A DNA stretch of 64,000 nt from a virus, in IMG/VR virus record IMGVR_UViG_3300032326_001134, positions 1 to 64,000 of that record. One strand, given 5' to 3'. Both the position numbers and the translations under genes were made by a program. This document shows positions 36,022 to 46,226 of the stretch, one piece after another (position 1 is the first letter of the stretch; each line of letters begins with the position of its first letter). Below the pieces are notes generated by a model, which saw only the letters and a list, made by a program, of their open reading frames with translations, was not told the origin of the DNA and searched no databases.

Positions 36022-37011
36022 ATGAATATATCATTCTCTACAGTAATTGCTAACCTAAGAACTAAAAACGGATACGGTTATGCCTCAGAGAATATAATAA
36101 AATCATTAAATAACTTAGGACACTTTGTTCCATTTCAAGACCCAAAGTCTAAAGTACAATTAAACTTTTCACAGCCATCACATTTTAAATTACATAAAAA
36201 TCAGTATCAGATTAGCTATACCCCATGGGAGTCAACTGTAATTCCAAATGAGTGGAAGCACTATATGGATTCATGCGACGAGATATGGACAACATCAGAC
36301 TGGTGTGCAAATGTTTTCGAAGATAACGGATACAAAGTTTCAAACGTATACCCGCATGGCATAGATCCAGTTTGGAAACCTTATAAAAGACCAGATGACG
36401 GAGTCATAAAGTTTTTACACATAGGAGAACCAGCACCAAGAAAAGCAGGCCAAATGGTTGTCGATGCTTTTGTTACATTGTTTGCAAATAACCCAAATTA
36501 TTCTTTAACAATAAAAGCTGATCAAATTAATACAACAAGAATTTTTAACAACTACATAGATAAAAACATAATAGGCTCTCCTGAAAAAATATATTCAAAC
36601 ATTAATTTAGTTACAGATGTTTTAAGTATTGAAGAGTTAGTTAATCTATATCACTCTCACAATGTTTTGGTCTATCCAAGTTATGGAGAAGGATTTGGGT
36701 TTATACCATTACAAGCTCTTGCAACTGGAATGCCTACAATATCAACTGGAAAATGGGCACACTATAAAAAATATTTAGGACCATTAGAGTTAAAATCAGA
36801 AACAATAGATTCTCCTTGGCCATTTCCACATAGTGGAAAAGTTTTTGAACCAAACTATAAACATCTACTTGAGCTAATGAGAGATATCTCTTTAAACTTT
36901 AAACCTTATTCAAGTTACTACTATACTCAGTCAACTAATATTCATAAAGAGTATAATTGGGATCAGTTGACTAAGAATGCATTTGAAAGAGTTGTTAAAA
37001 AATTCTCTTAA
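36022..37011 (+). CDS. GT4-type glycosyltransferase
   Basis: 329 residues. GT-B fold, second half with IKFLHIGEPAPRKAGQMVVDAF and VYPSYGEGFGFIPLQALATGMPTI, the donor-nucleotide E-x7-E region of GT4. Transfers a sugar from a nucleotide donor to an unknown acceptor; candidates are host surface glycans or virion proteins. No signal peptide, so cytoplasmic. Confidence 0.9.
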   Translation: MNISFSTVIANLRTKNGYGYASENIIKSLNNLGHFVPFQDPKSKVQLNFSQPSHFKLHKNQYQISYTPWESTVIPNEWKHYMDSCDEIWTTSDWCANVFEDNGYKVSNVYPHGIDPVWKPYKRPDDGVIKFLHIGEPAPRKAGQMVVDAFVTLFANNPNYSLTIKADQINTTRIFNNYIDKNIIGSPEKIYSNINLVTDVLSIEELVNLYHSHNVLVYPSYGEGFGFIPLQALATGMPTISTGKWAHYKKYLGPLELKSETIDSPWPFPHSGKVFEPNYKHLLELMRDISLNFKPYSSYYYTQSTNIHKEYNWDQLTKNAFERVVKKFS

Positions 37012-37094
37012 GGTCTTCCCTCTATAAATAACATTTGATACAATTAGACTTCAATCAAATTTAATTTATCTGCTAGGCGGAGGAAAAGGTCTAT

Positions 37095-39029
37095 ATGTCA
37101 CAAGTAATTAAAAACCCATATGAAAATTTTATTGCGTTATCACGATACGCAAGGTGGATGCCAGAAGAAAATCGTCGTGAAACTTGGGGAGAGACAGTAG
37201 ATAGATATTTTGCGTTCATGCTTGATCATTTGTTTAAAGATCACGCATACGAGCCAAGCACAAAGCTAGTTGAAGAATTAAAGTCCGCAGTTTTTAATAG
37301 AAACGTAATGCCTTCTATGAGATCAGTAATGACTGCAGGTGCTGCATTAGAAAGAGATAATGTTGCTGGATACAACTGTTCATTTGTGCCAGTAGATAAT
37401 CCTCGTTCATTTGATGAGACAATGTATATTCTTATGTGTGGCACAGGAGTAGGATTTTCTGTTGAGTACAAGTATGTTAATAAGCTTCCCGCAATTCCAG
37501 ACTCATTTGAAAAATCAGATACAGTTATTGTAGTAGAAGATTCAAAGCAAGGTTGGGCAAAAGCTTATCGAGAACTACTTGCGTTACTTTGGACAGGACA
37601 TATCCCAGCGATAGATGTTTCTAAAGTCCGCCCCGCAGGAGCAAGACTTAAGACTATGGGTGGAAGATCATCTGGTCCACAACCGCTAGTAAATCTTTTT
37701 GATTTTACTATTGCAAAATTTAAAAACGCAGCTGGTCGCCAACTAAAGCCAATTGAAGCTCACGACATAATGTGTAAAATTGGTGAAGTTGTTGTTGTGG
37801 GAGGAGTTCGTCGTTCAGCAATGATTTCTCTTTCTAACATTAATGATATTGAAATGGCATCAGCCAAATCTGGTAATTGGTGGGAGAATAATACTCAACG
37901 TGCACTTTCAAATAATTCTGTTGCTTACTCACGTAAGCCAGAGATGGAACAATTTATAGCAGAATGGAAAAATTTATATGACTCTAAATCAGGGGAGCGT
38001 GGCATATACAATGTTGCAGCAGCGCAAGCCCAAGCAGCAAAGTATGGACGCAGAGATCCAGATATACACTACGGAACTAACCCGTGCTCAGAAATTATTC
38101 TACGTCCTTATCAGTTTTGTAACCTTTCAGAAGTCGTATTACGTGAAAATGATACAAAAGAAGATATTGCAAATAAAGTAAGACTTGCTACAATTCTTGG
38201 AACTTGGCAATCCACTCTTACGGACTTTAAGTATCTTCGTAAGATCTGGAAAGATAACACAGAAGAAGAACGACTACTTGGAGTTTCATTAACTGGACAA
38301 TTTGGCCATAAGTTTATGTCTGGTAAGCAGGACATTGTTGCTTTAGAAGCTTACCTTATGTCACTAAGAGAATATGCTCGTGAAACAAACAAAGAAGAGG
38401 CTGGAAAAATTGGGATTTCCGAGTCTGCAGCTATTACTTGTGTAAAGCCTTCTGGAACAGTATCTCAATTGGTCGGGGTGTCTTCAGGAATGCATCCATG
38501 GCATTCAAAATATTATATTCGTACAGTTCGTGGATCAAAGGGAGACCCAATTTCTACATTCTTAAAAGAAGTAGGTATTCCAGTAGAAGACGATGTAATG
38601 AAGCCAGCAGACACATACGTATTTTCATTTCCAGTAAAAGCACCAGAGGGTGCAATTGTTAGAAATGATTTAACGGCTTTAGATCACCTAAATATTTGGC
38701 TAGTTTATCAACGTGCATGGTGTGAACACAAACCATCAATTACTGTATCAGTAAAAGAAGAAGAATGGATGGAGGTAGGTGCTTGGGTATACAAGCATTT
38801 TGACGAAGTGTCTGGAATTTCTTTCCTACCCCACTCAGACCATACATATAAGCAAGCCCCATACCAAGAAGTTGACAAAGCAGAATATGATGCACTTGTT
38901 GCAAGAATGCCTAGCAATATAAGATGGGAAGATTTATCTTTTTACGAGACAGAAGACGGTACTTCTGGAAGTCAGACTCTTGCATGCACCTCAGACGGAA
39001 ATTGCGAGATTGTAGATATATCAGCATAG
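37095..39029 (+). CDS. nrdJ: adenosylcobalamin-dependent ribonucleotide reductase (class II)
   Basis: 644 residues. NCSFVPVDNPRSFDE...LMCGTGVGFSVE, active-site NPCSEI (Cys331, Glu333), KPSGTVSQLVGVSSGMHP, and the redox tail ACTSDGNC (two Cys). The monomeric class II type matches the Lactobacillus-like RTPR layout. Makes dNTPs without O2 but needs B12 from the host. GCGGAGGA precedes the start. Thioredoxin at 10824 could recycle it. Confidence 0.95.
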   Translation: MSQVIKNPYENFIALSRYARWMPEENRRETWGETVDRYFAFMLDHLFKDHAYEPSTKLVEELKSAVFNRNVMPSMRSVMTAGAALERDNVAGYNCSFVPVDNPRSFDETMYILMCGTGVGFSVEYKYVNKLPAIPDSFEKSDTVIVVEDSKQGWAKAYRELLALLWTGHIPAIDVSKVRPAGARLKTMGGRSSGPQPLVNLFDFTIAKFKNAAGRQLKPIEAHDIMCKIGEVVVVGGVRRSAMISLSNINDIEMASAKSGNWWENNTQRALSNNSVAYSRKPEMEQFIAEWKNLYDSKSGERGIYNVAAAQAQAAKYGRRDPDIHYGTNPCSEIILRPYQFCNLSEVVLRENDTKEDIANKVRLATILGTWQSTLTDFKYLRKIWKDNTEEERLLGVSLTGQFGHKFMSGKQDIVALEAYLMSLREYARETNKEEAGKIGISESAAITCVKPSGTVSQLVGVSSGMHPWHSKYYIRTVRGSKGDPISTFLKEVGIPVEDDVMKPADTYVFSFPVKAPEGAIVRNDLTALDHLNIWLVYQRAWCEHKPSITVSVKEEEWMEVGAWVYKHFDEVSGISFLPHSDHTYKQAPYQEVDKAEYDALVARMPSNIRWEDLSFYETEDGTSGSQTLACTSDGNCEIVDISA

Positions 39030-39069
39030 TAGTATAATATAGAAGGCGAAAGCCAAAAGGAGGCAAAAC

Positions 39070-39270
39070 ATGAATACATACGTAGAACAATTATTAGCAG
39101 CAGCAGGTACATATGGTAGAGCATTTTTGGCAGCAGCCACGGCTTTATATATGACTGGAAACACAAATCCTAAAGATTTACTAGCAGCTGGAGTCGCAGC
39201 CGTTGCACCAGTAATTCTTAAGGCGTTGTCCCCAAGCGATCAAAGCTTTGGATTTAAAACAACAAAGTAA
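39070..39270 (+). CDS. holin-like small membrane protein
   Basis: 66 residues. Two Ala-rich hydrophobic stretches around TGNTNPKDLLAAG, as in many short actinophage holin-type proteins. AAAAGGAGG upstream. A GGCGAAAGCC mini-hairpin lies in its leader. Placed alone before the fibres, so holin identity is open. Confidence 0.65.
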   Translation: MNTYVEQLLAAAGTYGRAFLAAATALYMTGNTNPKDLLAAGVAAVAPVILKALSPSDQSFGFKTTK

Positions 39271-39288
39271 TACAATAGATTAGGATAG

Positions 39289-39318
39289 CTCCTGTGCTAA
39301 AATAAGCATAGGAGTTTT
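39289..39318 (+). terminator. terminator before the fibre cluster
   Basis: CTCCTGTGCT, AAAATA, AGCATAGGAG, TTTT. Confidence 0.8.
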
Positions 39319-39340
39319 CCTATTTTAGGAGATTTTGCAA

Positions 39341-39691
39341 ATGGCAGTAAACAAGAATTTTGAAGTAGATCAAAATGCTACTTTTTCTTTTCAAGTTCAA
39401 TATACTTTAGAAGATGAAGTCACACCAATAGATCTTTCCAACGCAACCGCAAAAATGCAGGTGCGAGATACTAAGGGTGGCGCAAAGCTAGCATTCACAT
39501 TAACTTCCCCGTCTGGTGGAATTACCATTGACGAACTAGAGGGAACTTTAAATGTAAAAATGACACCTACTCAAACCAATAAACTGTTTTATCCAAAATC
39601 TTCTTATGACATTATGGTTGTCGATTCTAACGGGAATAAAATAAAACTCCTCGAAGGGTTTTTAACTCTCAGTAGATCGGTAACTATATAA
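39341..39691 (+). CDS. phage virion Ig/BppU-like domain protein
   Basis: 116 residues from ATG 39341 with AGGAG upstream. FEVDQNATFSFQVQYTLED, AKMQVRDTKGGAKL and KSSYDIMVVDSNG show a beta-sandwich typical of baseplate upper (BppU-N-like) or virion proteins. Probably a fibre or baseplate adaptor. Confidence 0.72.
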   Translation: MAVNKNFEVDQNATFSFQVQYTLEDEVTPIDLSNATAKMQVRDTKGGAKLAFTLTSPSGGITIDELEGTLNVKMTPTQTNKLFYPKSSYDIMVVDSNGNKIKLLEGFLTLSRSVTI

Positions 39692-40143
39692 TGACAGAAA
39701 AAGTAATAGTCACAGAGATAAAGAATAAGGTAATTGTAAAATCCCCAGGGCCACAAGGTCCTGCTGGAAGAACAATATTAAACGGCACATCAGCGCCAGC
39801 AAACAATTTAGGTGTTGCTGGAGATTTTTATTATAATACAACTACTACAGATTTTTACGGTCCAAAGCTATCAGATATAACCTGGAGCGGAGCTACCGTT
39901 ATTAAATTTATTCAAGAAGGCTCAGAATATGCTTATTCAACCTCATGGGAGCTTGCCCAAGTTACTGGACCAGTCAACGGAGTTTATTCAGTAGAACTAC
40001 AACATAACTTAGGGTTTTTCCCAAATGCAACAGTTAAGTCTAGTTCTGGGGACATGTTAGAAACTGGAATAGAATATAATAGTATAGAGAAAATAACACT
40101 GACTATGGCTCAACCATTTTCAGGGACAGCATACCTGTCATAA
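39691..40143 (+). CDS. collagen-like fibre protein
   Basis: 150 residues. GPQGPAG collagen-like triplets at 21-27, followed by the short fibre motif LGVAGDFYYNTTTTDFYGPK. Overlaps the previous stop. Likely trimeric tail-fibre part. Confidence 0.8.
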   Translation: MTEKVIVTEIKNKVIVKSPGPQGPAGRTILNGTSAPANNLGVAGDFYYNTTTTDFYGPKLSDITWSGATVIKFIQEGSEYAYSTSWELAQVTGPVNGVYSVELQHNLGFFPNATVKSSSGDMLETGIEYNSIEKITLTMAQPFSGTAYLS

Positions 40144-40157
40144 AGGAGAAATAAAAA

Positions 40158-42428
40158 ATGGCAAGATTATTTGCAACTAGCATTAACCTCAATAAAAATG
40201 AGTTACAGAATGCTAGAATTCAAAATCTGTCCTCTAACCCATCTTCACCAGTGGCAGGTCAGATTTATTTTAATACACAAGACAACGAACTAAGATACTA
40301 CGACGGAAACCAGTGGATATCTGGAAGTTCTGTAGAATTTGGCACCACAGCAGCAAGACCTGCTGCAAGCAAAGCTGGACAACTTTATGTTGACACAGAA
40401 GCACATGTTATTTATGTAGACAACAGTACAGCATGGGTTCAGGGAACAGTAAGCCCAGACGATGTTGCTGGATGGATCTCAGATCACAATGATTTAACAA
40501 CAGGTGTTCATGGAGTAACTGGAAACGTAGTAGGAACCTCAGACACGCAAACACTTTCAAACAAGACAGTCTCAGATAACCTACATTTTAATAATGGCAC
40601 CGCTGCTGGATACATAGCAGCTGGTATGGGCGAGCTTGTAATTGATGGTAATAATTCAATTACAATTAATGCTGACCAAGATGTTAATATTACAACAAGC
40701 GCTGGCGACATTATTCTTAATGCCGACGGATCCTCATATATCGGAAGCGCATTACCAGGAAATCGAATTGTAACAGTTGACGAGCTTAATTCTGGCGATG
40801 TTATTCAAACTGTTACTGGAACAAACGAGCAAGTTACTGCTAGTACAGATGTAAATGGAAATGTAACAATAGGCTTACCAGACACCGTATCAGTTCCAAA
40901 CCAACTTAACGTTGGTATCAATACAGTGCTTAGCACTATTGAAGATGGAGAGTTACATGTTTATAAAGCAAATGGTAATGAATCATTAACTGTAACTTCT
41001 AATTCTGTATTAATTAACAATGATATTGAAATTAAAGATGGAAGCGGAAATACTCATTTAAATATTTCTAGCCCATCATCTACAAATTCAGAATTGTCTG
41101 CAGTCAATGATTTAACAATAGCTTCTAATGGAGATATTGACTTAAACCCAACGGGCACAGCAAATGTTAATAATGATCAAATTGTAACAAGAACTGCAAC
41201 ACAAGATCTTTCAAATAAAAGAGTTATAGATACTCTTTACTTTACAGATGGTGTAACAATTGCCAATGAGGGTGAAATTGCTGTTCGTGCTGGAAGCCAT
41301 GACTTTGATGTTCAGGCTAACTACGGAGATCTTAATCTTAAGACAACCGCCACAGGCGCAGATGTTAATTTAAATCCAGATGGCGTAACAAACGTAAACA
41401 GCGTATTAAATGTAAGTGGTAATTTAAACACTACAGTAATTGCTGGTGCTGACTTTGACGGCAGAGATGGGTCCTTAACATTACAAGATGAAACTGGCAC
41501 TTCTCAAATCCATATTAATGGAGCAACAAAGAATATAGAGTTGCTTCCAGTAACTGGATCAAAAGCATTTTATGGCTCAGCAGCAACTGCTGGAAATGAA
41601 ATTGCTAAGATTTCAGACCTTCAAGCTTTATCATCAGGTCTTGATTGGAAGACAGCAGTACATCTTCTTTATGACGCAGCAATTCCAACAATGTCTGGTA
41701 GTGGAGCAAGCCAACTAATTATTGATGGCCATGACCCACTAGGAGATGCAGACAGTGGATATAGAATTCTTATAACTCAGTCATCAAATGCTGGTATACA
41801 TGTTTTCAATAGCACAAGCGGAAACTGGACACTTACTCGTGCAGAAGATGCAGACGCATTTGGTGAACTTATTGGTGCAGCAGTATTTGTAATGGAAGGC
41901 GACCAATACGGCGCAACTTCATGGGTTCAGAATAATCATTACATGACAGATTTTACTGGACAAAACTGGATTCAGTTCTCTGGTCAAGGTACATATGTTG
42001 GCTCTGATTCAATTCAAATTGATGGAAGAGAAATCAATGCAATTGTAGATGGCACTCATGGTCTATATATTGATGGAACTGGAATTAATGTAAAGGTTGA
42101 TGGAACCAAGGGTCTTGGATTTAACGGCAATGGAGAAATTCAAGTTACACTTGGAACAGGTTTAACATACACCCCATATGTCGCACTAGACACAGCTAAC
42201 GGATACGGTGTACGTAAAATTGCTACAACTATTGGAGATGGCGCAACAACAGCATTTCCCGTAGAGCACAATTTTGGCACAAAAGATGTGACAGTTCAAA
42301 TATTTCAAAATAATGAAAGCTATGCTCAAATAGAAGCAGACGTAGAACACACATCAACTTCTGAAGTGACAATTAAGTTTGCACTAGCTCCAAGTAATAA
42401 TGAGTATAGAGTGGTAGTAGTAGGATAA
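40158..42428 (+). CDS. large tail fibre protein
   Basis: 756 residues. Two 'GQIYFNTQDNELRYYDGNQW'-type blocks, then beta-rich repeats with TLSNKTVSD or DLSNKRVID signatures and NAD/DVN-rich beta-helix stretches. The C-terminus (YGVRKIATTIGDGATTAF) is a distinct tip. No signal peptide. Virion adhesin of a trimer. Confidence 0.85.
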   Translation: MARLFATSINLNKNELQNARIQNLSSNPSSPVAGQIYFNTQDNELRYYDGNQWISGSSVEFGTTAARPAASKAGQLYVDTEAHVIYVDNSTAWVQGTVSPDDVAGWISDHNDLTTGVHGVTGNVVGTSDTQTLSNKTVSDNLHFNNGTAAGYIAAGMGELVIDGNNSITINADQDVNITTSAGDIILNADGSSYIGSALPGNRIVTVDELNSGDVIQTVTGTNEQVTASTDVNGNVTIGLPDTVSVPNQLNVGINTVLSTIEDGELHVYKANGNESLTVTSNSVLINNDIEIKDGSGNTHLNISSPSSTNSELSAVNDLTIASNGDIDLNPTGTANVNNDQIVTRTATQDLSNKRVIDTLYFTDGVTIANEGEIAVRAGSHDFDVQANYGDLNLKTTATGADVNLNPDGVTNVNSVLNVSGNLNTTVIAGADFDGRDGSLTLQDETGTSQIHINGATKNIELLPVTGSKAFYGSAATAGNEIAKISDLQALSSGLDWKTAVHLLYDAAIPTMSGSGASQLIIDGHDPLGDADSGYRILITQSSNAGIHVFNSTSGNWTLTRAEDADAFGELIGAAVFVMEGDQYGATSWVQNNHYMTDFTGQNWIQFSGQGTYVGSDSIQIDGREINAIVDGTHGLYIDGTGINVKVDGTKGLGFNGNGEIQVTLGTGLTYTPYVALDTANGYGVRKIATTIGDGATTAFPVEHNFGTKDVTVQIFQNNESYAQIEADVEHTSTSEVTIKFALAPSNNEYRVVVVG

Positions 42429-42429
42429 T

Positions 42430-42831
42430 ATGGCAAAAAAATTCCAAACGCCCATTGCACCACCATCCTTGTCTTCGGACCCTGCTGTTGGTGTGATGGG
42501 ATCCATATATTATAATACTGAAATAAATGCATTAAAGTATTATGATGGAGCCGCTTGGAGACCAATTTCATCTGGTGGTGGAGGTGGCGGAGGCACAGTA
42601 GAAATAGATTCCGCATACTACAATCAGCCAGAAGATGGAGTTTTGTTATATAACACAACTACAAATAATTTAGCAGTATCATACGAAAACGTATGGAGAG
42701 AATTAGCATATAGAACTCAATTTGATAGCCCAATTGACGGAGGAGATTCTTCCACTGGTGATTCAGAATGGGAATTAGTTTTAGATGGGGGTGAATCTGA
42801 CAATAACTCATTCTTAAATGCATACTACTAA
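42430..42831 (+). CDS. small fibre protein with poly-Gly linker
   Basis: 133 residues. GVMGSIYYNTEINALKYYDGAAW matches the fibre N-terminal block at 40158; a seven-Gly linker follows, then an acidic C-terminus. Probably a fibre tip or chaperone-type piece. Confidence 0.72.
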   Translation: MAKKFQTPIAPPSLSSDPAVGVMGSIYYNTEINALKYYDGAAWRPISSGGGGGGGTVEIDSAYYNQPEDGVLLYNTTTNNLAVSYENVWRELAYRTQFDSPIDGGDSSTGDSEWELVLDGGESDNNSFLNAYY

Positions 42832-42870
42832 TAATATAAGTATTGTATAATAAGAAGAGGTGGTCAAATT

Positions 42871-45162
42871 ATGAAAACAAAGATTCAAATAAGAAGAGAT
42901 ACGGCTGCAAACTGGGCTAGTAATAACCCAATTCTATCAGCAGGTGAATTTGGCCTAGAGTCAGACACTCAAAAAATTAAAGTTGGTAATGGCTTAGCAA
43001 ATTGGGCAGCCAGACCATATATAAACGTTTTACCATCAGACCTTGCTGAACTTTCACAAGATGCAGTAAATAATGCATTAACTGCTGGTAACGGTATAAC
43101 AAAAGAATACGATGATTTAAATAATACGATCACCATATCAGTAGACACAAGTATTATTGCAAATAAAGATTATGTAGACAATGCAATTTCTGGAGTCTTG
43201 GACGGAGCACCAGGTTTACTTGATACATTAAAAGAATTAGCAGCAGCAATTGATGATGATCCTGCATTTTTTACAAGCGTAGCAACAAATCTTTCAAATC
43301 ACGAAGCAGACACAACAAACATACACGGAATTGCAGATTCAGCAGAACTAGCAACTAAGACATTTGCAGCAGAACTTCTTACAGGATCAACAAAGTCCAA
43401 TATTACAATTACTGGTGATAAAAACGGACTCATAATTACAGCTGAAAATGGAGTAGCAGACTCAACCACATCAGATCTTGCAGAAGGAACAAATCTTTAC
43501 TTTACAGACGAAAGAGCACAAGATGCAGCAAACACTGCAATTGTTGCTGGTGAAGGATTAGATAAAACATACGATGATGAATCCAACACAATCACCCTTG
43601 ATATTGATTCAACAGTAGTAACACTAACAGACACACAAGCTTTATCAAATAAGACTTTAACTTCTCCCGTTATAAACGGAGCAACAGTTGGAGGAGATAT
43701 TATTCCTTCATCTGATGCCACATATGATTTAGGATCTCCTGAAAATAAGTTTAAAGATTTGTATCTATCTGGTGCAACACTTTATCTAGATACAGCCACA
43801 ATAGAACTACACTCTGGAAATATTCAACTTAGCCACAGTGGAAACACTACAATAATACCAATTGGAAACGGGAACCATACAGTAGCCACCCTAGATGGTC
43901 AAGAAACACTATCAAATAAAACTTTAACTAGACCAACTATTAACGGACCAGAGATTACAGAAATTGGTGGAACTCCACGTATTCATGGAATCTATCTTCC
44001 ATCACCACATTTTATTACTTTTGAGGGTGCAACAAATGATGAGTTTGAAACAGTTTTAACAACTGTAAATCCAACAGCAGATCACACAATTGCTTTACCA
44101 GATGCTTCAGGAACAATTGCTTTAACCTCAGACATTGCTGAACTTTCACAGGATGCAATAGATAATGCAATTGTAGCTGGTGTAGGACTTGACAAAGTTT
44201 ACGATGACGAAGCAAATACAATAACACTTGATATAGATTCAACAGTAACAACAAACTCTGGAACACAAACCCTTACAAATAAAACTATATCATTTGCAAA
44301 GGGTACAATTAGTTCCGCTGTGGGATATGACAATATAGAAGGATTTTTTGGACAAAACAACATAGTTGTTCTTCAAGATGCCCTTGATAAGGGTGGAAAA
44401 CTTAATATATCTAACGAGGGTGTTATTACAGTTCCATTTCCTGGAAATGGATATACTACTGGAGTAGCAACGATAGGTGGCGGAACTAGAGTTATCATAA
44501 CAGTTTCTGGAAATAATATTACAGGAACCATTAATCAGTTTAATGATTCTTTAACAGATGCAAACTTTGCTACCACAGATGGCGTAGAGTCTCTTACAAA
44601 TAAAACTTTGACTTCGCCAAAAATTAATGAAGACGCAGTACTTTCAGCAACATCTTCAGAATTAAATATTCTAGATGGGGCTACCATATCAACAGCAGAA
44701 TTAAATTATGTTGAAGGTGTAGTTTATTCAATTCAGGATCAAATAGATGAAAAGGCTCCAACAGATAGTCCAGAATTTACTGGAAACGTAGAGCTACCTT
44801 CAACAACGGTATTTGGTTCAAATACAGGAACAAGCGCAGGAAAATATTTAAGAACAGACGGAACAAACGTTTCCTGGGCATATCCAGTAATTCCTTATGG
44901 AAGCGGTGGATCAGCTAATCCAGTAAATGGACAGCTATTCTTTAATATGGATACACTATCATTACAGATATTTATGGATGGACAGTGGATTAAACTAACA
45001 TCTTATAATATTGATGGTGGAAATCCATTTACAACATCATTTGCAAATACGTTTGACGGAGGAAGTCCTTCAGTAGAACCTACATCATCATTAGATGGAG
45101 GAAATGTTGATTCATTCCCACCTGCTTCAGAAGGAACAGAAACAGATGGAGGAGAAATATGA
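42871..45162 (+). CDS. tail fibre with Mtd-N-like head
   Basis: 763 residues. Starts with TKIQIRRDTAANWASNNPIL...GEFGLESDTQKIKVGNGL, the major-tropism-determinant N-terminal domain found in phage fibres. Repeated NTITLDIDST, LSNKTLTSP and LTNKT units fill the shaft. The end has DGG-rich loops (SLDGGNVDSFPPASEG). Confidence 0.86.
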   Translation: MKTKIQIRRDTAANWASNNPILSAGEFGLESDTQKIKVGNGLANWAARPYINVLPSDLAELSQDAVNNALTAGNGITKEYDDLNNTITISVDTSIIANKDYVDNAISGVLDGAPGLLDTLKELAAAIDDDPAFFTSVATNLSNHEADTTNIHGIADSAELATKTFAAELLTGSTKSNITITGDKNGLIITAENGVADSTTSDLAEGTNLYFTDERAQDAANTAIVAGEGLDKTYDDESNTITLDIDSTVVTLTDTQALSNKTLTSPVINGATVGGDIIPSSDATYDLGSPENKFKDLYLSGATLYLDTATIELHSGNIQLSHSGNTTIIPIGNGNHTVATLDGQETLSNKTLTRPTINGPEITEIGGTPRIHGIYLPSPHFITFEGATNDEFETVLTTVNPTADHTIALPDASGTIALTSDIAELSQDAIDNAIVAGVGLDKVYDDEANTITLDIDSTVTTNSGTQTLTNKTISFAKGTISSAVGYDNIEGFFGQNNIVVLQDALDKGGKLNISNEGVITVPFPGNGYTTGVATIGGGTRVIITVSGNNITGTINQFNDSLTDANFATTDGVESLTNKTLTSPKINEDAVLSATSSELNILDGATISTAELNYVEGVVYSIQDQIDEKAPTDSPEFTGNVELPSTTVFGSNTGTSAGKYLRTDGTNVSWAYPVIPYGSGGSANPVNGQLFFNMDTLSLQIFMDGQWIKLTSYNIDGGNPFTTSFANTFDGGSPSVEPTSSLDGGNVDSFPPASEGTETDGGEI

Positions 45163-46226
45163 GTTCAATACAATTAAAAAGAGGAACAGCTTCTCAATGG
45201 TTTACAAAAAATCCAGTATTAAAAAATGGAGAGCTTGGAATTGAATTGGATACCAAAAGAATAAAGCTTGGCAATGGTACAACTCAATGGAGATCTTTAA
45301 GCTATATTACAGTGATACCAGCAGATTTACAAAACACTGTTGGATCTTACCTAGAAGTAGTAGAAAAAGGAAATCCTGGTGGACTAGCAACATTAAATAC
45401 AGAGGGTTACATACCAGACTCTCAAATTCCAGCATCAATTGCAAGAGATGCAGAGATTGTGACAAGCTATAATGAACTTGATGACCTGCCTACATTATTT
45501 AGCGGAAGCTATAATGATTTAACAAATAAGCCAAATTTATTTAGTGGATCATACACTAATCTAACAGATAAACCAGCGCTATTTAGTGGATCATACACCG
45601 ATCTAACAGATAAACCAACAATTCCAAGTTTAACTGGATATGCAACTGAAACATATGTTGGAACTGCAATTTCAAACCTTGTAAGCTCCGCACCAGAAAC
45701 TTTAAATACTCTTAATGAATTAGCAGAAGCATTAGGAGATGATGCTAATTATGCTACAACAATAAGCACAGCTCTTGGGCTTAAGGCCACAATTGAAAGC
45801 CCTACTTTTACTGGAACCGTGGGTGGAATAACAAAGTCAATGGTTGGTTTAGGCAATGTTGATAATACAACAGACGAAAACAAGCCAGTGTCTACACTAA
45901 CACAAACAGCACTAAACTCTAAAGCAGATAAGTTAACTTCAATTTCCGCAAAGTCTGAATCTTATACAGTGCAGACAACAGATTTAGGGAAACTAATTGA
46001 GATGTCTAATGGTGGAACAATTAGCATAGAAGACTCAGCATCTTTTCCAGAAGGATTTACAATAGATATATTGCAAACTGGAAGTTCACAGGTAACGGTT
46101 GCTGGAATTGGAACCACTATAATTAATGCAACACCAGGATTAAAGCTTAGAACACGATGGAGCAGTGCCACTTTGATCAAGAGAAGCCTAGACCTTTGGG
46201 TGCTTTTGGGAGACCTGGCAGCATAA
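45159..46226 (+). CDS. tail fibre with Mtd-N-like head
   Basis: 355 residues. Same head (SSIQLKRGTASQWFTKNP), three FSGSYNDLT/NLTDKP repeats, and the tip TPGLKLRTRWSSATLIKR, which reappears in the fibre at 47129. Overlaps the previous stop and the next start. Confidence 0.86.
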   Translation: MSSIQLKRGTASQWFTKNPVLKNGELGIELDTKRIKLGNGTTQWRSLSYITVIPADLQNTVGSYLEVVEKGNPGGLATLNTEGYIPDSQIPASIARDAEIVTSYNELDDLPTLFSGSYNDLTNKPNLFSGSYTNLTDKPALFSGSYTDLTDKPTIPSLTGYATETYVGTAISNLVSSAPETLNTLNELAEALGDDANYATTISTALGLKATIESPTFTGTVGGITKSMVGLGNVDNTTDENKPVSTLTQTALNSKADKLTSISAKSESYTVQTTDLGKLIEMSNGGTISIEDSASFPEGFTIDILQTGSSQVTVAGIGTTIINATPGLKLRTRWSSATLIKRSLDLWVLLGDLAA